Positions 55,361 through 64,000 of a DNA stretch of 64,000 nucleotides are shown here, in pieces; within the stretch, counting starts at the first letter, position 1, and every line of letters begins with the position of its first letter. The position numbers and the translations under genes were made by a program. The stretch is from Diphasiastrum complanatum (lineage: Eukaryota; Streptophyta; Lycopodiopsida; Lycopodiales; Lycopodiaceae), in assembly GCA_029204225.1 (NCBI GenBank), contig CM055101.1:63638671-63702670 (forward strand). The letters are read 5' to 3'. Below the pieces are notes generated by a model. The model saw only the letters and a program-made list of their open reading frames with translations. It ran no database searches and had not been told where the DNA came from.

Positions 55361-56285
55361 TCTGATTTTTGACCAATGCTTTGAATCTCTTGAAATTGTC
55401 AAATGCATCCGATTTCTTCTTCAAGAAGTAAATCCACATCTTATGTGACATATCATCAATAAAGGTCATAAAATAGAAGGCTTTACCTAAGGACATAGTC
55501 CTCATAGGCCCGCATAAATCTATGTGGATCAAATCCAGGATGTTCTTTGCCCTTGCAAAACACCACCTTTATTGAACTTCTCTCGATGTTGCTTCCCATA
55601 CACACATGATTCGCACATCAACTTCAAGTGGTCTTCTATCGTAGGCAATTCTCTCACCATTTCCAATTTCCTCATCAAACTGAGGGTTCCTAAGTTCAAG
55701 TGACCAAGCCTCTTATGCCACAGTTCAGTTTGTGATGGAATGGACGAGACAAGTCTATGTTGCCCCCTTGATTGTAGCATTCAACTTGTATAATTTAGTG
55801 TTGGGCTCCCTTATACCATCCGCAATAACTTTGAACTTTTGGTTCACATCCTTCACAAAGCAATGATCATGGGCAAATTCTACTTTCAACTTTTGATCAG
55901 TAATGACACCAACAGAAAATAGATTTTTCTTCAAACCTGGTACATAAAGTACCTCCTTGATCATCCTGCTTTTGCCATCAGGTAGTTGGATTGAAACGGT
56001 GCCTATTCCCTTGATCTTGCACACATCACCATTTGCTTGTGAAACGGACGTTCCATTATCTAACACTTTCAAGCTACTGAACCAATCCTTGTTACCTGTC
56101 ATGTGTCTTGTGGCTCCTGAGTCAATGTACCACGCTTGATCATCTTGATTAGATGACAATGCTAATATGAAGATACTAGAGTCTTCAATCTCACCCTCAT
56201 CGACAAGGTTACCTGCTTGCTTTGATTTTCCCTTGCCTGATTCCGCCAAGAATTTCCGACATCATGTTTCAAGAAGAGCTATTTT
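55356..56285 (-). pseudogene. Ty1-copia protease, GAG-pre-integrase and integrase start
   Basis: Reading leftwards: protease WYIDSGATRHMTGNKDWFSS with DSG intact (about 56130-56080), IQLPDGKSRMIKEVLYVPGL, then the GAG-pre-integrase segment ELWHKRLGHLNLGTLSLMRK, CESCVYGKQHREKF (HHCC zinc site), then integrase MIHIDLCGPMRTMSLGKAFY, FMTFIDDMSHKMWIYFLKKK with the first catalytic Asp, and a frameshift end near 55356. One frame shift occurs near 55540. A long, fairly well kept piece of a third copia family. Confidence 0.9.
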
Positions 56286-56754
56286 GGGCATTCTTGGTGT
56301 GCTTGCATGGTAGAATGATTGCAAGTGATTTCAAGAGTTCAAGAGTGTTTGAAATCTGAGTATTCGTGACAGGTTGAACCATACTACAACCTCAAGAATC
56401 TGTTGCCTGTCCTGGGCATTGAACCAAATAGAAATGATCAAGAACATGCCCAGGTAACAACCAAAATGGAGGTAGCATAAGCTGTAACAAGAAGCAAACA
56501 AGCAGAACTAATTGTAGAAGAGGAAACGGTCAACATTTGGCACCAGTTGCCGCTTGAACACATGCACATCTCTACTCCATCCATGTTCCAACGTTCTTCC
56601 ATGATCCGCTCCATAAACAACATCATCCATATCTGGATCTGCCATCATCTGTAGTCTGACACTTACACTCTGCCACGTTCTTGAATAGCATCATTGCAGG
56701 GCCGTTCTTGGACATTATCATCCTAACTCTACGATTGTCTGTTAACTACTGTGT

Positions 56755-57500
56755 TACATCTCAACCGGAGCCCCTGTGTTAAATCTCAACCAGAGGCCTG
56801 TGTTGCATCTCAACCGGAGGCCTGTGTTACATCTCAACTGGAGCTCATGTGTTGAATCTCAACCGGAGGCCTGTGTTACATCCCAACGGAGCCCCTGTGT
56901 TACATCTCAACCGAAGGCCTCACCTCACTCTCAACCAGAGGCCCAGCTGAAATCTCAACCGGAGGCACAGCTTCCATCTCAACCGAAGGCCTCACCTCAC
57001 TCTCAACCGGAGACCTCAGTAAAATCTCAACCGGAGACCTCAATAAACTCTCAACCGAAGGCCCATCTTAAATTTCGACCGAAGTGTTTTTCTGGATTCT
57101 CGACCGAAGCATTTTTCTGGGATCTCGACCGGAGCCGAAGTGTCCGCTGAAATCTCGGCCGAAGTGTCCGCTGAAATCTCGGCCGAAGTGTCTACTGAAA
57201 TCTCGACCGAAGTGTCCGCTAAAATCTCGGTCAAAGCGTTCGCTAAAATCTCGACCGAAGTGTCCGCTGAAATCTCAACCGAAGTGTCCGCTGAAATCTC
57301 GACCGAAGTGCTCGTTCAGATCTTGACCGGAGCCAAAGTGCACACTGAAATCTCGACCGGAGCCAAAGTGATCTCGACTGGAGCCGAAGTGCCTGCTCAA
57401 ATCACGACCGGAGCCGAAGGCAGCGATCAAATCTCGATTGGAGGGATTTGATCAGATCTCAACCAAAGCAATCAGGTCAAAGCTCGACCGAAGCAATTAA
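56755..57500. repeat. 24-bp tandem repeat array, about 31 copies, two subtypes
   Basis: Period 23-25 bp. The left part (to about 57070) has the unit TCTCAACCGGAGGCCTGTGT plus TACA and variants. The right part has AAATCTCGACCGAAGTGTCC plus GCTG. Since 24 is a multiple of three, frames stay open on both strands (56776-57150, 57084-57326, 57140-57451), encoding SQPEA- or EVSAEIST-like periodic peptides. I consider these by-products. The array ends about 250 bp before a gypsy gag. Confidence 0.93.
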
Positions 57501-57752
57501 CACCCATCTCAACCAGACCATAACTTTTGATCAACACCTCTGATTGCCATTTCGACCAAACCACCATCTTCCCAACACCTTTGAGACTGAGAAAAAAAAA
57601 AAAAAAGAGCATGAACACCAATTTTTTTTCAAAAAACAACACCCATACCAATAGAACGCTCTTTTCATACTGAGTTTTCTCTTGACTTCCTAAAAAAAAC
57701 ATAAAAAACCCTAAAAAACCATCAATACTAGAAACTCATACCCCAGTACCCA

Positions 57753-59110
57753 ATGGACCAGCATACAGATCCTAAAATCCCAGACAATTATCCATACGAG
57801 GTAAGGTCCCCTACAGCTGAACAAATCAGACGTCATAGATTCTACCGAATGCGGTCCCAACCCTACGAGCCATCCACAAACCCATTCGAAGGACAAGAAC
57901 CTGATAGAGCCGAGTCCTCACGAGCCAGAACCCATGTTCATGGTGTTGAAACATCCCATGCCAGAACCAACCTTAGGGAGTTTCTGCTACCCACCATGCT
58001 CATCTTGAGAGACATACACCCAAGCTAGATCTACCAAAGTTTGACGGTTTTCGGACCCTCAAAGATTTTTGCAAATCTTTGAGAATGCATGTGATGTCTA
58101 TGGCGAAACATATCTCGATGCTATGGTCCAACTGTTTTCGATGACCATGATCGCTAAAGCACGTGATTGGTTTTTCAACCTTGATCGTGAAGATAAGACA
58201 GACTGGTCAATCTTGAAAGAGTCCTTTATCAAGCATTTTAAGCCCTTTCGCTTGATTGAGAGTCTTTTTGTCAAATTGAGTAACATCAAGATGGCAAAGG
58301 ATGAACGTGTACGAGACTATATCGAGCGTCTCAAACACCTCAAAAGTCAAGTACAGGAACAACCCTCCAAACAGATGCTCATCATCTGGTTTTTAGTCGG
58401 CCTTCCAAGATGGATTAGATGCGAGCTTAAATCCAATGATGAATATATGAGCCTCAAATTAGCTATGTCTGATGCCATCAAGGAAGAAGACGAAGGATTA
58501 GATGTTGACGAATTCAGAGAACGACGAGCACCACGTGCACCTATCCATGAGTCGAAGCCAATCGAGGACACCCAAGATCAGCCTTGGAAATCACAGCTGG
58601 AGTTGCTTAATAAGCAACACCAACTTCAAATGGAGAAACTCACCAATGAGTTTCAAACTACCCTGAAGTCTATCCAAAGCAGTATGCCTGGTTAGTCAAA
58701 CCCTGCACAGGTACCTTATAGACGAAAAACAATATGGTGCCCACACTGTCGGGCTACGCATCATGTTGATGCTTGTCCTTCATATCGACCTATTCAAGCA
58801 CATACAGCTCAACAATATGAAGAACACCCATCACAATCTAGAAATGCCTTGCCTTATCATAAATATCCACCATCAAGTCTAGAACCACTAGCCATACAAG
58901 ATGGCTACGCGTTATACAATGGCCACTGCACACCAGATGTTTCATCTGTGGTGAAACCGGCCACTTCATGGTTGATTGTCCAGATAAGACCAAGTACCAT
59001 GCTGAGTGTCCCGATTGTATCTGAAAACACAGTTTCAAAGACTGTCCAAAGCAACCAACTAAGATCCTACCTGCCCGTCATGTTAGTTATGCATCACAAT
59101 AGGATCTTCA
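57753..59110 (+). pseudogene. Ty3-gypsy gag with zinc knuckles, frameshifted
   Basis: The ATG at 57753 starts MDQHTDPKIPDNYPYEVRS, followed by an N-terminal region and, after a stop/frameshift near 58025, PKLDLPKFDGF. The retrotransposon gag core lies in the frame 58069-58695: QIFENACDVYGETYLDAMVQ, AKARDWFFNLDRED, LKESFIKHFKPFRLIESLFV, DERVRDYIERLKHLKSQV, LIIWFLVGLPRWIR. After a stop come WCPHCRATHHVDACP (about 58737-58782) and a full CCHC knuckle CFICGETGHFMVDC (about 58939-58980), then HSFKDCPK. The 24-bp array lies in what would be its 5' leader or LTR. Confidence 0.88.
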
Positions 59111-61720
59111 CGACAACAACACGAGCACCATAGCAACCAACAGTTAAACCTGCTGCTCAATCGAGAAGTTTATTGTAAACTTCTACATCACCATCCAATA
59201 CACCAGCTCCATAATGCAAAAAGACACTAATATGAAACGATTCCTTGTCGAAAGAAAGTGAAACCGATATTCCGTCATCGGCTACAATGTCCAATCAAGA
59301 GCAACCTCCAAAGGGAATTGACAAATTTTCTCCCCTTCTACAACCTCAAATCTATTTGTCTTTCCACATGCTGATAAGATTTCCAATGTACCAATACACA
59401 ATATTTCTCGGATTCAGAAATCCAGATAGAGATTCGGTTCTAAATCTCTTGTTCAGAGAGGTCCTCAGGACATAGTACCTCAACCATACCTGCATCTCAA
59501 GCTATATCTTACACCATCTGCTATCAATGATGGTAGATTTAGTGTAACCAACCTTGCCTTGTTTTGACAAGGGCATGTCAAAGTAAGTCATATTACTCTA
59601 CAAAACAGCTGAAATATTGCAACTATCAAGGTACATTATCAATGTTGATGAATGCAAGTTTTGTTCGACAAGTGCTATACAGTTCTCACTCTATGTAACG
59701 TTTGTTTATTTCCTTGTTTCTCTTCACCTATTTTGTGTGATTGATTTTTGCATGAGGAATAGCTATTGCACGAGAGTCTTCTATAGAGCATCTCCAGAAC
59801 ACATTTTCATTCATCTACTATCAATTTTCCAGTCACCTTATACAGAGTTTCGGATTTTTGCGCATCCACCAAATCTACAAAGTATAGATCACGTCAGAGT
59901 TGCTTCCTGTATCTCATTGTCATATTCATCTTTGAGTCAACTACAGCAAGATCAAAACAAATTTAGTTAAAATTTGTTCAATCTTTAGTCCAGTCGCATG
60001 TTCAACGAGTTTCAACTACGTGTTCTACATGCCGATCCAATCCTGAGCATGACCAGTTACCAGTACCAACATCCCCACCAACCAATTTTTTTTTTTTGGG
60101 GGGGGGGGGGAGAGAGTGGATCTGCTTGGATCCACTGGAGTAGTTACGCTGCCAACAACAACATCAACAAGATCAACATCCAAGGTCACAAGTGAAATAT
60201 GTAAAGACAAGGCTAAAGAAGGCAGATGGGTAATCCAAAAAGACTCAATCAGAAGAAGTACCCCAGTCACGACGAAGATCCTTCAGAAAGGGAAACACAA
60301 GCATTGGGAAATCAGTCTCTTTCTTCAACCAACCTCTTGCCATACTTCTGTGCCATTCTCATGTCTATCATCCACACCATCTACCGTTGTCACCGCCACC
60401 CTTCCTTCCATTTGTTTGTTTATCATCAGTTTACTATTCTTCTGAGAAATCCCAAGTTTTTTATAGTCCTGTCGAAGCAGTTGAAAGATCATTGCAAATG
60501 TCTTGCGGAGACCAATTGCCACCTACAATGGCTGATCAATCAACCGAAGACCTAAGAAGTAGGCAAAGCAGCTAGAAGAACTAAAGAGGAAGATCCAAGA
60601 AGCTGAGGAGGAAAGGACTAAACTTAAGCAACAGATGAGTCAGATCGATCTTGATCAAAAGAAACTCTCTGGGTAACGATAGTTGAATCCCCTCTTATGA
60701 AGCCCAAAGAGATCCAAAAGTAATGGATCAAAAGGAAAAGCTGCAGAAAATGAAAGGTGAAGACACCCATGAACCTACAAAATAAAGCGAGCTCCTCACC
60801 AGCAAGTGGTGGTCGAAGCTCGACATTGCAAGGGTCCAAGGTTGCAACCGTAGAACTATCAGTTCCTTCACCCTACCACCAAGCCTTCATCATGTTTCCT
60901 TACCGTTACCAAACCATCCATCCAAAACTGTTCCTACCACCAATTTTTGATGAATCCATCCCCTTGAGACTGATAATCAAAGTTTGTGCAACCTGCAGAT
61001 CAAAGGTTCTCCTTGAGACTGGAACTTCAACTGAGAGAAGAACCACGGAAACACCCAGAGACAAATGGAGGATACAAACCTCCCATAAGATAGAATCTGC
61101 CAAGAAACCAAAGATGAAACCGTCAATGGCAAATACAAGTGACTAAACAAAGAGACACATGGAAAGCACTCATGCATGCAGAGTTGTGAAGCTGTTGAGA
61201 GCTCTCCAAATTTTGAGAATGTCAATCCATTACAGCAATAAGACATTCTAATCCAATTGCGGCAATTTGTGAGAAATAGTTTTTGTATCCATCCACCCAC
61301 AAATCTATATTCATATGATTATTCATTCTCAATTCTCTAACTATTGCAGCAGCATTCTCTACAACTTTTTGAATTTTTCTTGATAATTGGAGTGCATTCC
61401 ATAGGAAGAGCAACATGCAAATGGAACATTGCCATTGTTAGAAGCTATAATCTATAAATGCTTCAAACTACAGTAAATCCATATGAATAGATCTAGCATA
61501 CCTTACTTTTGTAATGTTTATGTCGCATTGAAAATCGTCTTGCCTCAAATTTCACTATAAGCATACAGTGATTTCAAAAGTTCTGCTACTCCCGCTTCAG
61601 TTTTTGCATTGAGCACACCAAGATTTTCAGTCTTAAAGCTCTAGTCCCGAATTTTAGAACAAGCATGAAGAGAAATTATTACATCTCATGCTTAACTAAC
61701 TATTCTCTAAAGTTAACCAT
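59111..61720 (+). pseudogene. probable continuation of gypsy gag-type sequence, highly degraded
   Basis: No protease or RT could be read. A frame near 60530-60665 encodes MADQSTEDL and then a Lys/Glu-rich coiled-coil stretch (KRKIQEAEEERTKLKQQM), like the N-terminal helices of some gypsy gag proteins. Frames at 59617-59970 and 60757-61146 are unrecognised. A T11-G12 run lies at about 60087-60110. Confidence 0.35.
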
Positions 61721-62099
61721 ACCAGTTAAACGTCGGGCAAGGCCGGAAACTTGAAAAACGACAACCAGAACTTACTGGTTTGCATTCTCTCTCTACGTAA
61801 TCTCTCTCTAAAGTGAAATTTCTTAAAGGACCCATTTTGAGCCCATATTTTCCCTAATGCTTTCGACTTTCTTCCACCAAACACTCTGTTTTTCTTTGCA
61901 AGTTTGAGTGCCTTCAAGGTTGATCTGCTTCTCAGCTCTTGATTGTAGCTTCCAACACTCAGAATGATCTGCAAATGATGCAAGCAGAGTTGTTACTACT
62001 TCACAGTCTCTCACTACAACTTAAGCTGCAAAATGCTCAAATGTTCACCAAACTGATCCCAGTCAGTTGCCAATGACATTTCTCTGGATTCAGTGAAAT

Positions 62100-64000
62100 T
62101 CCAAACTTTTTGCATTAAAATAAAAACTTTTTAAAGCACATCAATATGTTCACAATTTCTAAATTTAACACCAATGTCATCTAGATATATCTCTAAAATT
62201 TTATGTAGTAAATATTTGAATGCAAACTGCATCACTCTTTGAAAGGTCAATGGGGCGTTACAGATCCCGAATGGCATCACCTGATATGCATAGGTACCAA
62301 ACTCTGTGGCAAATGAAGTCTTATGAATATCTTTAGGATTTAATCGAATAAGAAAATAACCACTAAAGCCATCTAATAATCTCATTGCCTCTGCTCCTGC
62401 CATTTCTTCGAGTATGGTGTCGGTTAATTGTAAAGGGAACTGGTCCTTTTTTGTGACTTTATTCAATTCTTTTAAGTCCACACATATCCTTAGTTTACCA
62501 TTCTTTTGGGAAACCACCATGATGGGTGATAACCATGTCATGTGTTTAATCTCTTTGATGAAACTCGTTGCTAGTAATCTTTGTATGTCTTCTTTAATTT
62601 TTTTTCTATAGAGTGGATTACAATGGTAAGGCTTCGCTTGGACTGGCTTTGCATCTTTTTCTAATGGGTTATTTCTTTGTTGTCATTTATCAAGATGTGC
62701 TCCTATGTATGAATCAATCTTCTTTTTCATCTGGATCTTTCAAATTTAAAGGAACTATTTTAGCTAGTCCATCAAATGAAGATGATTCACTTGTTGGTTC
62801 TCGCTTTGGTTGTGGCAACTCAATAGAAACATCACCCATTGTGAAGTCTGTGAACTTCTTAGGTACATCAAGTTCAGGGTTCTATTTATGCTCATGGATC
62901 TTTTTAAGTGAAGATGGAGCTCTACTGAGGTGTGGCTTTGAACAAGAAGTGGCTTTAGATAAGTCCATTCTTTGCCGCTCATTAAGAGGAACAATCGGTT
63001 GTTTTAGTTTTTGTCAAATATGCGTTTGTTTCTCTGTTAATCTTGTGTAGAGCATAGGAAGTGTATTATTCTATAAGGATGATCTGACAATCTGCAAATT
63101 ATTAATAACTTTGGGTTGAGAGCTCTGAGTATTCTCTATGATTGTAAGACTCTCATCAATGGTACTAATAATTTCATTTCTTGGATTATCCCATTTGTAT
63201 ACCTTATCATTCGAATGACAAATGGGCTGCGCTAAATATTTTAGTTTCCTCTGCTATTGAATATTATCTTTATACAAAGAGGATTCATCTATATGTGCAA
63301 AAGGTGATGGTAGCTTAATTTCCTTTGGTATCTTTGTAAGATTTGATGATTGTGGATCTAAATAATGAAGTACTTGCTCGTTAGTTGGTCCTTCATCAAT
63401 CATTGTTACCATGATACCTTCATCTGTAATTTCTACAGGCTCATTAACCGATGGATTTGGTAGCCATTCCGTTTGAATAAGCTCAACATCTATATACAAA
63501 AGATAAAATGCATCCATACTCGGATGATCTATACTTGTACATGTTATCGTTATCAGTTTCTCAAATTTGGATAATACTTCATTGCTGCATCTTTGAGCAT
63601 CCACACAGTCAATGGTTGCTAACATGTGTCCCCAATTAATGATATCTGTAGACTGTGTGTAATGTCCTTGAATGGTTGGAGAAACATTTGTTTCATCATA
63701 CATTGTAGAAGAACATTCATCTTCTTCTTGCACGGGTTTTATTTTACAAGTAGAGTAATGAACTGATATCCTTTGATCTCTAGTACCAAAAATGATTCGT
63801 TGTTTTTTCCAATCTTGAATCAATTCGGCATTGGTTAACCATGTAGTTCCCGATAAAATTTATATGCTGACTTTTCCTGTGGAAGATCTAGTATGCTGAA
63901 CATAGAAAGTGATAGCCAAGAAGCAAAAGGCCGGGTAAGAAGAGTGAGATATAGAAAAAAAGAGAAATTGATTGTTGAACTTCCCACTACCGGGTCACAT
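62100..64000 (-). pseudogene. Ty3-gypsy pol: protease/spacer remnant and reverse transcriptase
   Basis: From the right edge leftwards: a protease-end-like stretch ILSGTTWLTNAELIQDWKKQ (about 63865-63805), an Asp/Glu/Ser-rich spacer (63823-63254 and on, with stops near 63250 and 63050), then RT: LLATSFIKEIKHMTWLSPIM, VVSQKNGKLRICVDLKELNK, PLQLTDTILEEMAGAEAMRL, LDGFSGYFLIRLNPKD, TSFATEFGTYAYQVMPFGIC, NAPLTFQRVMQ and EIYLDDIGV (62600-62170). The active site reads YLDD, a less usual but known variant of Y[MV]DD. The frame ends at 62131, so RNase H and integrase are missing. The element enters from beyond the window edge. Confidence 0.88.

Noticed and set aside
57084-57451. Periodic frames (EISTEVSA-type and KSRPKCPL-type)
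   Set aside because: Any frame stays open because the 24-bp unit is a multiple of three. All three frames and the minus strand are open, so none is privileged.
56755-57500. CRISPR-like regular repeats
   Set aside because: The repeats are contiguous 24-bp units without unique spacers in a plant nuclear context, so this is a minisatellite.

Overview
This window is nuclear DNA from a land plant with a large, repeat-rich genome. The evidence is GT-AG introns of up to 7 kb, genes of plant-specific families (ARP6, DUF868), Ty1-copia elements with the initiator-Met-tRNA primer site, Ty3-gypsy chromoviruses, hAT transposase remains, a MITE, a TRIM and long microsatellites. I cannot place the species. 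A 7-kb intron packed with transposons inside a housekeeping gene would fit a fern, lycophyte or gymnosperm better than a compact angiosperm or moss genome, but that is inference.

Four host genes can be supported. (1) 309-2458, minus strand: the 5' two exons of an FAD-dependent monooxygenase-like gene that runs off the left edge. (2) 10543-12483, plus: a two-exon gene for a 426-residue protein of unknown family with a perfect destruction-box pattern near its N terminus. (3) 17298-26960, plus: a complete seven-exon ACTIN-RELATED PROTEIN 6 gene (462 residues, SWR1 chromatin-remodelling subunit). All six splice junctions keep the frame, and the first intron is 6,995 bp. (4) 46122-47018, plus: a single-exon DUF868 gene (298 residues).

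Almost everything else is decayed mobile DNA. 3-8 kb: gag-like remnant, a copia gag/protease fragment split by an insertion, a gypsy RT/RNase H scrap and a fresh 308-bp tandem duplication. 16-17 kb: a copia 3' end and a minisatellite just upstream of ARP6. 18-25 kb (inside ARP6 intron 1): a small LTR element with a chromodomain, BED zinc-finger fragments, an AT/GGTACC palindrome cluster, a primer-binding site of a second LTR element and a copia RNase H piece. 29-32 kb: a degenerate hAT transposase. 34.8-36.1 kb: gypsy integrase plus chromodomain, followed by a 279-bp MITE. 38-41.6 kb: a gypsy integrase end fused to a copia element whose RT carries an internal inversion, closed by a 577-bp 3' LTR. 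43.2-43.8 kb: a TRIM. 49.6-49.8 kb: a long imperfect hairpin that could be a small-RNA precursor. 51.5-56.3 kb: a mosaic of at least four copia fragments in both orientations. 56.7-59.1 kb: about 31 copies of a 24-bp repeat leading into a gypsy gag. 62-64 kb: gypsy pol on the minus strand.

No tRNA, rRNA, CRISPR array or operon-like gene set was seen. The four host genes have no obvious joint pathway. ARP6 acts in H2A.Z deposition, and the destruction-box protein may be cell-cycle regulated (inference).
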